A stretch of 41,373 nucleotides of DNA from Candidatus Paracaedibacteraceae bacterium (GTDB lineage Bacteria; Pseudomonadota; Alphaproteobacteria; Paracaedibacterales; CAIULA01): contig DAHVSZ010000003.1 in the NCBI GenBank assembly GCA_027328625.1, positions 1 to 41,373 on the forward strand, in the 5' to 3' direction. The notes beneath the pieces were generated by a model. It was given only the letters and a program-made list of their open reading frames with translations. It had not been told where the DNA came from and did not search any database. This document shows, piece after piece, positions 32,439-40,607 of the stretch (position 1 is the first letter of the stretch; each line of letters opens with the position of its first letter). Both the position numbers and the translations under genes were made by a program.

Positions 32439-32580
32439 ATTTAGGGTTTGTGGGTTGTTGTTTTTAAACGGCTGTCATTTCCCAGATCAAGGGCCAGTTC
32501 GCTACGCTCAGAGCCTCCGACTCCCCTTGACAAGAAAATGTCAACGCCGTTTCTCTGCCTTTCAACAACAAATCCTAAAT
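32439..32580. repeat. Long imperfect inverted repeat in a gene-free gap
   Basis: The 354 bp between the WGR gene and the next toxin gene hold no frame of note. Its first part folds back on itself: ATTTAGGGTTTGT (from 32439) matches the reverse of the end (CCTAAAT at 32580), AAACGGC (32466-32472) matches GCCGTTT, and TCAAGGG (near 32487) matches CCCCTTGA. The central 30 bases are GC-rich. It may be a palindromic mobile element (MITE or RPE-like) or a structured RNA. Confidence 0.4.
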
Positions 32581-32581
32581 T

Positions 32582-32607
32582 CTGAGTTTGGTAAACTCAG
32601 GGTTTTT
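32582..32607 (+). terminator. Rho-independent terminator after the traC/D-WGR operon
   Basis: CTGAGTTT (32582-32589) and AAACTCAG (32593-32600) form a perfect 8-bp stem with a 3-nt loop, followed by GG and five T. Confidence 0.7.
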
Positions 32608-32746
32608 ACATCAGTGGGGCTGATACCCTGAATGAGATGAGTGACGCCTACAAAATGAAAAACGGGACTAAGTTGTCAAAAAAACATCCCTACCTACACC
32701 GGACTCTTTTGAACAATAAAATAATTCGACACGATGCCTATTCTGC

Positions 32747-32774
32747 TTGACATATTACAAAAATGTAATATAAT
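32747..32774 (+). promoter_or_regulatory. Promoter and operator of toxin-antitoxin pair
   Basis: TTGACA (32747-32752) and TATAAT (32769-32774) are perfect consensus boxes with a 16-bp spacer. The spacer is filled by the inverted repeat TATTACA-AAAA-TGTAATA (32753-32770), the ideal place for antitoxin repression. The toxin ATG is 7 bp downstream of the -10 box, so the mRNA is leaderless or nearly so. Confidence 0.85.
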
Positions 32775-32780
32775 CACTTC

Positions 32781-33140
32781 ATGAGTTGGAATGTAGAATA
32801 TACAAATGAGTTTGGGAATTGGTGGAAAACACTGAGTGAATCCGAACAAGAAGACATAGTCGCTGTGGTTACGCTTCTTGAAGAAAGAGGGGCTCAGCTG
32901 CCTTTTCCGTTTTCAAGCAGTGTTGAAAGCTCCAAGTATCCTCATATGCGTGAACTGAGAATTCAAAGCCAATCGAATCCAGTTCGTATTTTATATGCAT
33001 TTGATCCAAGAAGAACGGCCATATTGCTTATAGGTGGTAATAAACGCGGCGATAAGAGATGGTACAAAGTTCACGTACCTATTGCCGACAAACTATATGA
33101 AGAACATCTCACAGAGTTAGAGAAAGAAGGAATATTATGA
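32781..33140 (+). CDS. RelE/HigB2-type toxin (Gp49 family)
   Basis: A 119-residue toxin: WNVEYTNEFGNWWKTLSESE, LEERGAQLPFPFSSSV, then YPHMRELRIQSQSNPVRILY and FDPRRTAILLIGGNKRGDKR. The 'mRELR....g...RilYaf' core and 'LL.GgnKrgd.rwY' are diagnostic of the Gp49/RelE group, which degrades mRNA. It is the first gene of the pair, with ATGA overlap into the antitoxin. The key Arg and Lys residues are present. Confidence 0.85.
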   Translation: MSWNVEYTNEFGNWWKTLSESEQEDIVAVVTLLEERGAQLPFPFSSSVESSKYPHMRELRIQSQSNPVRILYAFDPRRTAILLIGGNKRGDKRWYKVHVPIADKLYEEHLTELEKEGIL

Positions 33141-33454
33141 GCGGTCATCATTCATTCAATAAATTGAAAAATTCTATGTCTGCTGAATCTCAAAAGCAGG
33201 TTCAGAAAAAGCTTACAAAGCTGCGTCAAGAAATGGCTTTAGCTGAAGTTAGGAAAGCAATGTCTTTAACTCAGGAAGATTTAGCAGGAATGCTTCATAT
33301 AAAACAAGCTGCATTGGCACGCTTGGAAAATCGAACGGATATGTATATCAGTAGTCTAAGAAAATATATTATTGCTTTAGGGGGAGAATTGGATATTGTA
33401 GCTCGATTTCCTGATGGAGAGGTTCATATTCAAAAATTAAATGACCTTCACTGA
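33137..33454 (+). CDS. XRE-family antitoxin of the Gp49-type pair
   Basis: A 105-residue antitoxin. A helical N-terminus (SAESQKQVQKKLTKLRQEMA) is followed by the helix-turn-helix SLTQEDLAGMLHIKQAALAR, then RKYIIALGGELDIVARFPDG. The last part is the conserved end of Xre antitoxins paired with Gp49/RelE toxins. It should bind the inverted repeat between the promoter boxes. Intact. Confidence 0.9.
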   Translation: MSGHHSFNKLKNSMSAESQKQVQKKLTKLRQEMALAEVRKAMSLTQEDLAGMLHIKQAALARLENRTDMYISSLRKYIIALGGELDIVARFPDGEVHIQKLNDLH

Positions 33455-33491
33455 ATCAAACACTTACAGCATATTCTTCTAATTTTATATT

Positions 33492-33728
33492 TTACAAAAA
33501 AGTTGTTGCTGCTGAGCCTTGTGGGATTGTGGAAAAGGGGGAAAAGTTTGAAGGTATCCTACCAATAGGCCAACCAAATTCTACCGTTTTAATATCAACA
33601 CCGATGGTTTTACGGTCGTCTTGATCAAGATCAAGTAACCATTCTCTGACCGGCTCTCTAATTGATTCCAGTTTAAAAAATCGTGCTTCAATCTTTTTTA
33701 CAATCTCTTTTATAACATACTGTACCAT
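33492..33728 (-). pseudogene. C-terminally truncated RelE/Gp49-like toxin
   Basis: Residues 1-60 follow the phage-derived Gp49-like toxin text: KIEARFFKLESIREPVREWL, then DLDQDDRKTIGVDIKTVEFG and WPIG. In intact members this is followed by the catalytic core 'lgdGLwEvRs...RilY'; here it switches at once to an unrelated 17-residue tail and stops. The toxin half is therefore missing and no antitoxin gene follows. A broken fifth toxin locus. Confidence 0.7.
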
Positions 33729-33797
33729 TTTTGAATCATATTAACAAGAAAAAACTGGGATGAGTTCATATTTGGTTAGAGGTGGCATTATAGAAGT

Positions 33798-33830
33798 GGC
33801 TCTCATTAGTTGTACCTGAGAGCCATTTTT
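33798..33830 (+). terminator. Orphan terminator
   Basis: GGCTCTCA (33798-33805) pairs with TGAGAGCC (33817-33824), followed by A and five T. No plus-strand gene lies directly upstream, so its gene was probably lost in the rearrangements around here. Confidence 0.6.
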
Positions 33831-33872
33831 CGGCGAGTTGTGTCAAGGGTGATAGATTTTTTGTTTAAAGGA

Positions 33873-34031
33873 TTACTTGTTTTTTAAAAAAGATAAGTTC
33901 TTAAACATCCAATCAAAATCTTCAAGCCTGGTGTTCGCTTTCTCCCTGAGCAAAGCTTGTTTTATCAAATAAGTGACAACAAAGGCATATTGTTCTGCCT
34001 CAAACGTTGATAAATGTATTGTTTCATACAT
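33873..34031 (-). CDS. 52-residue ORF or gene remnant
   Basis: From an ATG at 34031 this frame reads MYETIHLSTFEAEQYAFVVT, continues with LIKQALLREKANTRLEDFDW and ends in a Lys-rich stop region. The composition is like a genuine helical protein end rather than a random AT-rich frame. The frame extends a few codons further upstream before a stop. It could be the tail of a lost gene between the truncated toxin and the duplicated virB segment. Family unknown. Confidence 0.3.
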   Translation of the reverse strand: MYETIHLSTFEAEQYAFVVTYLIKQALLREKANTRLEDFDWMFKNLSFLKNK

Positions 34032-34268
34032 GCATGTATTTTCTAAACGTGTCTTTAACTAAGGCTAACTCTTGTTTGATAAGGGGTCATTCTGAAGAAA
34101 AAATAGGCCGTTGTTTTAATGAAAAATTTAAAGAAAAACTGGGAGCCAGTAACTCATTAACGAAAATCAAACATTTTTGTCTAAATTGATTCACAGGCAT
34201 ATCGCCACCAAAATTGGTTTCAAGTATATGTTCTTCTTAGAAATAGGTAGGGATTACTTGTATCTCTA

Positions 34269-34698
34269 CAAAATTAAACCCAGTTTTGATTTCTGCAGCA
34301 TCATCAGTGCACAAAAAGCTTATACCGACCTCTTGTTTTTACCGGCAGCCACCATGGGCGAGATGATCACTTTTGAAAAACAGAGAGAAATCCAGAAAAA
34401 CCGTCAAGATTTTATTCAAAAATCAGCAACAGCGACTATGGCTATGGCCGCACAACAAAAAGATGGGATTAAGGATGCTCAAAGTCGGATTCATAAACTG
34501 AGTCAGCGTGCAGAAGCTTCCACAAACCTTCGCGAAGACATGAAAACCAATAACCAGCTCTTGGCACTTGTGGCGAGTGAACTGTTAAACCTTAGGATTA
34601 TGCTCGTTAATCAAGCCGAAATCCAAGCAAGCGTTGCGGCCAATCAAGTGCCTATTGCTTTTAACCCCAGTCTGCAACCCAAAGCTGGAGAGAAATAA
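34269..34698 (+). pseudogene. virB5 fragment (3' part), diverged second copy
   Basis: The sequence is collinear with 13336-13765 of the intact virB5 at a constant offset of 20933 bases without gaps. It encodes the last two thirds of VirB5 (KIKPSFDFCSIISAQKAYTD to the stop). The signal peptide and N-terminus are absent; the open frame runs upstream into unrelated sequence from about 34177, which would make a chimeric 173-residue protein without a signal. Most differences from the intact gene are silent, so the fragment derives from a functional relative, not from free decay. Confidence 0.85.
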
Positions 34699-34877
34699 CA
34701 TGGCCTGTAGTAGTTGTGCGATTTACCATAAACTCGATTCTCTAGCGACAGCTTACAGTCATAAAAGCTTTGATGTGGTCGCAGCGAGTTCCATTAAGCT
34801 TTATGGATCGGTTGTCACGTTGTGGATTCTTTGGCAATTAGGGATCAATTGGTTATACCGAGGAGATATTGATAAAG
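34269..34877 (+). repeat. 609-bp duplicate of the virB5-virB6 junction
   Basis: Counterpart of 13336-13944, aligned without any gap. I count 26 mismatches by eye (about 96% identity). In the two reading frames 21 are silent and 5 change a residue (V/M, R/K, Q/K, T/A, V/I). Confidence 0.9.
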
Positions 34878-34963
34878 TTGATCTGCTACAATATTCTTTT
34901 GCAGGTTGTATAAAACAGTTTTTCCCTCTGCTATGCTCAATCCGATATGCTCAGGTCGAGTAA
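34700..34963 (+). pseudogene. virB6 fragment (5' part), diverged second copy
   Basis: It starts at the ATG equivalent to the intact virB6 and matches its first 59 codons (MACSSCAIYHKLDSLATAYS to RGDIDK) with one residue change. After 34877 the match ends abruptly and the frame runs 29 codons into foreign sequence that, on the other strand, looks like a transposase scrap. All but the first membrane segment is lost, so no channel function is possible. Confidence 0.8.
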
Positions 34964-34994
34964 AATCTTTATTTAACCAGGAGATCTCATAAAT
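34878..34994 (-). pseudogene. Possible transposase fragment
   Basis: On the minus strand, 39 open codons read WLNKDFTRPEHIGLSIAEGK and then TVLYNLQKNIVADQ. The 'GLslAEGK.lL..LQ..vV..Q' pattern recalls the N-terminus of ISKra4-type transposases. It begins exactly where the virB6 copy stops, so an insertion-sequence remnant probably marks that recombination junction. The family call is from memory of the motif and uncertain. Confidence 0.35.
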
Positions 34995-35127
34995 TTATTA
35001 GAAAATAAGCAACTTTTTAACCTGGCAAATTTAACGAGAGAGGATACAATATCATTCTAATAAATTAATGCTGCTTGATATGAAAGTGGCTTAACAAGAA
35101 ATTGTAAGGAATAGATAAAGAAAAATC

Positions 35128-35463
35128 GTGCCATTATTAAAGGGGGTAAAAGATAAGTTTCAAGAGAACACTAGAAATTTAGGCTTATTAGAGGCCATTG
35201 ATGCCATTGAGCAAATAAGAAGTTTGGTCATAGAAGAATCACAAGAAAGACCATATCAAACAAGAGAAGCACTTTTGCAATTGTATCAACTTATCTTAAC
35301 ATTTATCCAAAACGGTTTTTATGAAGAATCTGACACAGATAAGCTTTTAAGATTTTTAAATAGAGTTGAAGAAGACATTTACCGAATAACCAACCATATT
35401 GAGAGCATTTTTAAAACAGTTCATCAAATGAAAAACATAATTTCTGATGGTCAAGAAGGTTGA
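35128..35463 (+). CDS. Helical hypothetical protein
   Basis: A 111-residue protein starting with GTG. It is almost entirely helical and amphipathic (LGLLEAIDAIEQIRSLVIEE, LLQLYQLILTFIQNGFYEES, KLLRFLNRVEEDIYRITNHI), without signal, Cys or membrane segment. No family is recognised. It precedes the secreted Cys-tail protein by 84 bp in the same direction and could be its chaperone or simply an independent gene; the four-helix look would suit a small T4SS-effector chaperone, which is speculation. Confidence 0.5.
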   Translation: MPLLKGVKDKFQENTRNLGLLEAIDAIEQIRSLVIEESQERPYQTREALLQLYQLILTFIQNGFYEESDTDKLLRFLNRVEEDIYRITNHIESIFKTVHQMKNIISDGQEG

Positions 35464-35547
35464 AGTAGAGGAGAGTAATAAACTTTATTTAGGAAAAATT
35501 TTGCTGTAGGCAATATGAGAAAGTAAATAAAACTCTTTAACGATAGA

Positions 35548-36843
35548 ATGCAAAAATATTTAGATAAAATCATTAAAATTCTGCTTTTAGGTCTTATTTT
35601 TTATCGAACTTTGTGCCCTTCAATTGCCTTTGCTGTGGATTTAGAAGAAGGAAGGAAAAGAGAAGCAATACCCCGTCTTACTCATCAAACACAGCTTTCT
35701 ATTCCAGATAATGAGAATAAAGAACTAAAAAAGACAAAAATGATGAGGTTTATAGAAGCCTATGAAAGATTGTTAGAAAAGCTAGAAGCGATTTATGATG
35801 CCAATATTGATAGAGCGTGTCGGTTTGTGTTGTATGGTTTTTGTGTGCCGGCATCTATCTGTGCAGTTTCTATGTTAGTTTATATCCTTTACGAAATGTG
35901 GCAACAACCCGATATAAGGACTTGCAATTTACATGAGTTATCACAAGCTTTAGCTCCTCATGCAACATCACCTCATGCGTTAAGACGTGGATTTCAAACA
36001 CTTGGTGTTACAGAAGAGAATGTAACGGCTTTAGTTGGTTATGGATTTTCTATGATATTTGGCAATGTTTCAGAATGGGTTAAAGCTGGTGGAGGTTCTT
36101 TTCCAGGTACAGAAAGTTTTTCTGAAAGTTTGGCTAATGATGAAGCAAGTCAAAAAGTATTGGTTACCTATGGAGGTTTAGCAAATAATACTTGTCCTGA
36201 TATAAGCCCTTTACAGAAAGCTGTGAGCGGCATCCAGAAACCATCATCAGGAATGAGTGCTGTCTGTGCTTATGAGACAAATTCTGTGAGGGCCCGATTA
36301 TTAGCATGTGATTTGATGCAATTACCAAGTGGTTTTCAAATGATGATTGTGAACTGTTTATTGAATACTATGGATTGGGGAGATAGCGGCGCTAATGTTG
36401 TGGCAGTTTTGGGATCCAATGGTGCAGTGACTGTTTCAGGGAGGAAAAGAGTGTTAACAAATACTGCGGAGCTGACAAGGACAGTTGAAGAACCTAGAAC
36501 AAGCACAATTTCATCGTCAATCCTTTCGTCATATACCAAAAGTTTTCTACCTTCAAAGACATATACTCTATCATTGGCTACGAAATCTCATACTTTTTCG
36601 TTGAAGTTAAGTCCTTCTAAATCCCTACCGATCTCTCTTTCTCATACATTGTCTCAAACTTTTACGCATGCACTGCCAACCCCGGCTCCTCCTACTCCAG
36701 CACCACCACCTCCTTGCAATGGATGTAAATGTCCATCAACAAATGGATGTTATACTGCATGGGCAGCTACCAACAGATGGGCTTGCATTTGTAACGGCCA
36801 AGGTACCGTTTGTTTTACGAGTTCATCAACAGGAACTTGTTGA
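35548..36843 (+). CDS. Secreted/surface protein with Ser/Thr-Pro stalk and Cys-rich tail
   Basis: A 431-residue protein. An N-terminal signal (KIIKILLLGLIFYRTLCPSI, cleavage near AFA-VD) is followed by a charged helix and a hydrophobic segment (GFCVPASICAVSMLVYILY) that may be a membrane anchor. The centre (about 125-305) is Gly/Ser/Ala-rich with scattered Cys. Residues about 310-385 are a Ser/Thr/Leu-rich stalk with SLSHTLSQTFTHAL and related units, then the proline repeat TPAPPTPAPPPP. The final 43 residues hold eight Cys (CNGCKC...C...CIC...C...C), like a small disulfide knot. No family is recognised. The layout is that of a displayed or exported binding domain. Confidence 0.65.
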   Translation: MQKYLDKIIKILLLGLIFYRTLCPSIAFAVDLEEGRKREAIPRLTHQTQLSIPDNENKELKKTKMMRFIEAYERLLEKLEAIYDANIDRACRFVLYGFCVPASICAVSMLVYILYEMWQQPDIRTCNLHELSQALAPHATSPHALRRGFQTLGVTEENVTALVGYGFSMIFGNVSEWVKAGGGSFPGTESFSESLANDEASQKVLVTYGGLANNTCPDISPLQKAVSGIQKPSSGMSAVCAYETNSVRARLLACDLMQLPSGFQMMIVNCLLNTMDWGDSGANVVAVLGSNGAVTVSGRKRVLTNTAELTRTVEEPRTSTISSSILSSYTKSFLPSKTYTLSLATKSHTFSLKLSPSKSLPISLSHTLSQTFTHALPTPAPPTPAPPPPCNGCKCPSTNGCYTAWAATNRWACICNGQGTVCFTSSSTGTC

Positions 36844-37097
36844 AGTTAAGTTCTGTCGCATCTGTTTGGGGTTGTATCCAGAACGCCACGAAAAGGAGTA
36901 GTATGTCTCTGTAATGGTATGTAAATAAGGTATTTCAGAGGTATTGTAAATTTACAAAACGCACAAGGAAGAAAGATAAAATTAGAAGACAGGATGTCTT
37001 ATAACACTATATTTTCTGCGGTTTTCGTGTCATCTTTCCTAATAAAGTTTCAATTCAAGAAAGTAATGACACTTAACTTTCTCTTTTAAATATATTT

Positions 37098-37154
37098 TTA
37101 GGAGAGTATAAAGAGGAATAGTTGAAGAGGGTCTACATTCCCGAGAAGACGCTT
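37098..37154 (+). repeat. Left terminal inverted repeat of the transposon
   Basis: Begins TTAGGAGAGTATAAAGAGGA and ends GAGAAGACGCTT. It is identical to the reverse complement of 41317-41373 over 57 bp, longer than the usual 38-bp Tn3 repeats. Confidence 0.95.
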
Positions 37155-37296
37155 AATTGAGCATGATTTTGGCAGCAATTAGAGAAGCACTAATCCAGTA
37201 AAGCCATTGTAAAAAGGCTTTTGCAACATTTTTGGGAATCTATCTTTAAAAACTAAAGCAAACCATCGCTTTAACTTTTTTCTGCTTTTGTTGTTC

Positions 37297-37322
37297 TCTG
37301 TATTGCTGTACAGCAATACAGA
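37297..37322. repeat. Perfect 26-bp palindrome next to tnpA
   Basis: TCTGTATTGCTGT followed by its exact reverse complement, 15 bp beyond the tnpA stop. No T run follows on the tnpA strand, so it is not a standard terminator. It could be a core crossover site for the element's tyrosine recombinase, which binds inverted half-sites. Confidence 0.5.
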
Positions 37323-37337
37323 ATTTCTCAGAAAAAA

Positions 37338-40300
37338 TCAAGCCCTAGCCTTGGATTTTCCCTTCATTTTTTTCAAATCAAAAATAAGATGAGCAATTAT
37401 TTCGTCAAGGTTAATGCCTGCTGGTATAGAGGTAAATTCATAAAGACCATTTAAAATAATGTGACGCCAAGCAATAGGGGAAAGCCTTTTAATAAATTCA
37501 AGGATCTCTTTATTCCTCAGCTTTTCTTGAGCTTCATAGATTTTTGAAAGGATAAGGGCATTGTAATAAATGATACAATTCGCAATCAATCGGCTACATT
37601 CAATCCAAATGGTAAGCTCCAATTCAGTTGTCCCTTTGAATTTACTCCCATGGACACTTCCAATTTTACCTGTAAGCTGGTGATACCCTTCTCCTCTGTT
37701 TAAAGCGGATCTGATCGTTTTACGCAGTTCCGGATCATCAATAAACCGTAAGATATGGCTATCCATCAAGATTTTATTATATTCCCATAAAGCCTTTTGA
37801 GTTCTGGTTTTGCGTTCATGCGAACTCAGTTTTTTAACAACAATGGGTTGTGTTGTGTGGTTCATCAAGATAGAAGCAAAAATGTGCTGTAAGTTGTTCC
37901 ACTCGTCTTCTATAAGGGCTTCATTATATTTATCTTTTGGGACAATGAGATACTTTTCATAACAGTCTGGATCTTCGAAACTAAAAAGACCTTCCGCTTT
38001 TTGAGTAATATTTTTGATATGAGGCGTAAAGCCTTGCCCTAACAGATGATACAAAGAAGGGTTAACGTTGTTGATACTGTGCGTATCTCCACAGTGCCAA
38101 TTCGCTTGAATAACAGAAGTATTTTGGTCAGTGAGATGGTAGAAATGGTGGCTTTCATGCTCATTAGGGGAAATAGCTTTTGAGCTTGTGCAGAAATTGT
38201 TAACAATCATTGAAAAGGATACAATTCCTTTTTTGGTTCCAAAATATTTAGAGGAATGCCGTGCCATAATATGATTCAGCCGGACAAGAAATTTTTTACC
38301 ATCCAGGCTTGATACAGAAAGGGCTTCTAAAAGATCCCAATGCTTAAAAATAGGAAGCTCAGAAATTGTATCCGCTAGCATATCACTGGCGTTTCTAAGA
38401 GATTCAAGGCGAACAAAATTTTTAAATGTAGCAAACAAGGTATTGTAACTAATGTCCGACATACCTGACATCAGGTAAAGGCCAGCATTTGTTGCAATGG
38501 CTGTTGTGCAGGCCATAATGGCATCTTCATCTGCTTTTGTTTTAGAATAACGGGATTTAACATGGGTAAAAGCTTCCATAAAATGACTGTGCTGATTAAC
38601 AAGACGTAAAACTTGGTTCAGGCTGACTTTAGGAAATTGCTCATAAAATGGATTATTGATTTCTGATTCATTAGCAGGATACGAAAGCGTCCATTGTTTG
38701 GCTTTATTATCTTTGGTATTCGCTTTGATTTTCTCATCTTTTCTTGTAGAACCGCTAGAAGCCTTTTTCTCATTAGGTTCGTCTATGTTGGTTTTGAAAG
38801 ATAGCTCTGATCTTAGATTATGAATTTCAGCCGGAACGGCTTTAGTTTTTTGATCATTTTTAGCAATTTTGATCTTAACATCTTTGTTTTTTCCGCTTTC
38901 AATATTTTGATTCACTTGCAAAAAAAGAGCGTTAGATTCTTGTTTAAAATGATCAAGTTGCTCTTGAATAGACATGTTCAAAACAGGATTATTAAGATTG
39001 GTTAGAATCTCTTTTTTATCAACATCCCAGTTTTCCAATAAGTCCTTCTTAAGGCTTTTAAAACTCAAGCTATTATTGACAAAAATACGTCCAGTATCTA
39101 AAGCTCTTTCCAGTTGGTAATAAACCAGGAATTCATATTGGTAAACATTTAAAATTTTTTCAGATTGTCCCTCGTTTTCTATTGCTTCATAAAGATAAGA
39201 CTTTAAAGAAGAGGGAATAAAACGTGTTGGGAATTTATTTTCTTTGATCTGCTTTAAAGATTTCTTGCCATTAAAGGTTGCTTTTAAAAAGGCAATGGCT
39301 TCCATCAAGTGATGATCTTCTCCTTCAAAATCCAGAACCCGAACCAAAGGTCTTAGATTCTTGCTAATGGTTTTTGCAATCGTTTTATAATAGCTCCATT
39401 TAAAGTTTTCCTCGTCAAAGGTTTGAGAAGAAAGAGAGGAAATGAGAAGTGGAAATTTTTCTTTTTCTACAATCTCAAAACCTTTTGCCCGAAGACTGTT
39501 GTCGGGCACAGTTTCATCCGGGAATAAATTCAAGATTTTCTTAATTTCTTTTGTGTAGTGATTTGCTTCAAGCTTTTGTTCATAAACTTTATTTTTGCTA
39601 TCTTGTTTGGCTCCATTTTTATAAAGATTAATACGATAAAAGAAGCTGTTTATTAAATTATCATTGATTTTTTCAAACCTATAAAAGATATAGCACAACA
39701 AATAGAGCCTTACTTTTTCATAAGAAAGCTCTTTTAATCGATCAACAGTATAATAATCAACCAAATAGGCATAATAACGGATATTTTCTTCAGAGATATC
39801 CAGTTTAGGGATGATTGTCTCTGCTACCTTAAACAAAGACTCACTCATCTGTTTTTTATTAACTTCCTGCATAACTTCTTGGTAGTTGAAGCTTTTTGCA
39901 TCTCTTTTTAAGATGGTAATCCCATACATTTTTTGGCTGTTGCTCATTAACATTTTCCGAAGGATAGCATCGGCCGATTCTTGTAAGTGTTCATTTATAA
40001 TAGATTGAAGGCGCACATCTTCTTGAGTTAAAACCTGGCCGATAATGTCTTGCAAAGTACTGTATCCAGGAATTGCTATACGCTGTTCGTTTAAAAAGGT
40101 GAGCGTTTTGTCAAAAAGATCTTTTGGATCAATGCAAAGCCGAGTTTCTTTTAAGAGATGTTTTTTTAAGACAGCTTGATCATTTGAATTAAAAAGTTTG
40201 TATTGGAGTAATTTTAAAATGCGAGACTGATGATCTAAGCGTGTTTTTTTAGAGATCATAACCTCTGGTAATTTTTCATTGGAAAAATATCGATTCATGA

Positions 40301-40550
40301 TGTATTGCACATCATCACGAACATCAGCAAAAGTCGCTCTAAAAAACATCTCCTTATATTTAAAATAGCCCAGTTGGAGAATAAAATTCACCCGAGATTC
40401 TATCAATTTCTTGGATTTCATTTCTGTGATTTCTGAATCTTCGAGAGTAAAGTAAAATTCCCGCATGGCTTCATCAAAAACAGGTAAAGAGTATAAATCT
40501 ATGATTTCAGAATTGGAAAGGATGGTTAATCGCTTTTTTGGTATTTTCAT
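37338..40550 (-). CDS. tnpA: Tn3-family transposase
   Basis: A replicative transposase of 1070 residues from ATG 40550 (MKIPKKRLTIL); a GTG four codons upstream is the alternative. Length and layout match TnpA: an N-terminal DNA-binding region and a C-terminal DDE core. The catalytic triad is placed at SLDGKKF (Asp about 749), HCGDTHSINN (Asp about 821) and NRGEGYH (Glu about 953), spacing like Tn3. LIANCIIYYNALILSKIYE is the conserved end. A charged Lys/Glu linker (about 570-630) is longer than usual. Intact. It lies after the recombinase gene in the same direction. Confidence 0.95.
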   Translation of the reverse strand: MKIPKKRLTILSNSEIIDLYSLPVFDEAMREFYFTLEDSEITEMKSKKLIESRVNFILQLGYFKYKEMFFRATFADVRDDVQYIMNRYFSNEKLPEVMISKKTRLDHQSRILKLLQYKLFNSNDQAVLKKHLLKETRLCIDPKDLFDKTLTFLNEQRIAIPGYSTLQDIIGQVLTQEDVRLQSIINEHLQESADAILRKMLMSNSQKMYGITILKRDAKSFNYQEVMQEVNKKQMSESLFKVAETIIPKLDISEENIRYYAYLVDYYTVDRLKELSYEKVRLYLLCYIFYRFEKINDNLINSFFYRINLYKNGAKQDSKNKVYEQKLEANHYTKEIKKILNLFPDETVPDNSLRAKGFEIVEKEKFPLLISSLSSQTFDEENFKWSYYKTIAKTISKNLRPLVRVLDFEGEDHHLMEAIAFLKATFNGKKSLKQIKENKFPTRFIPSSLKSYLYEAIENEGQSEKILNVYQYEFLVYYQLERALDTGRIFVNNSLSFKSLKKDLLENWDVDKKEILTNLNNPVLNMSIQEQLDHFKQESNALFLQVNQNIESGKNKDVKIKIAKNDQKTKAVPAEIHNLRSELSFKTNIDEPNEKKASSGSTRKDEKIKANTKDNKAKQWTLSYPANESEINNPFYEQFPKVSLNQVLRLVNQHSHFMEAFTHVKSRYSKTKADEDAIMACTTAIATNAGLYLMSGMSDISYNTLFATFKNFVRLESLRNASDMLADTISELPIFKHWDLLEALSVSSLDGKKFLVRLNHIMARHSSKYFGTKKGIVSFSMIVNNFCTSSKAISPNEHESHHFYHLTDQNTSVIQANWHCGDTHSINNVNPSLYHLLGQGFTPHIKNITQKAEGLFSFEDPDCYEKYLIVPKDKYNEALIEDEWNNLQHIFASILMNHTTQPIVVKKLSSHERKTRTQKALWEYNKILMDSHILRFIDDPELRKTIRSALNRGEGYHQLTGKIGSVHGSKFKGTTELELTIWIECSRLIANCIIYYNALILSKIYEAQEKLRNKEILEFIKRLSPIAWRHIILNGLYEFTSIPAGINLDEIIAHLIFDLKKMKGKSKARA

Positions 40551-40607
40551 GTTAGCTGTCACTTGCAGAATTATTTTGTACCATTTCCGTTTAAATGTTC
40601 TTGATTT

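Noticed and set aside
34007-34189. Plus-strand 60-codon frame
   Set aside because: No ribosome-binding site; partly antisense to the 52-residue minus-strand frame and ends at the rearranged junction.
34177-34698. Chimeric 173-residue frame as a functional gene
   Set aside because: It joins unrelated upstream codons to a virB5 fragment lacking the signal peptide; treated as a pseudogene.
37093-37097. 5-bp target duplication of the transposon if the window is a closed circle
   Set aside because: The five bases left of the left repeat do not match the first five bases of the window.
37297-37322. Palindrome read as tnpA terminator
   Set aside because: No T run follows on the tnpA strand, so it is listed as a palindromic repeat instead.
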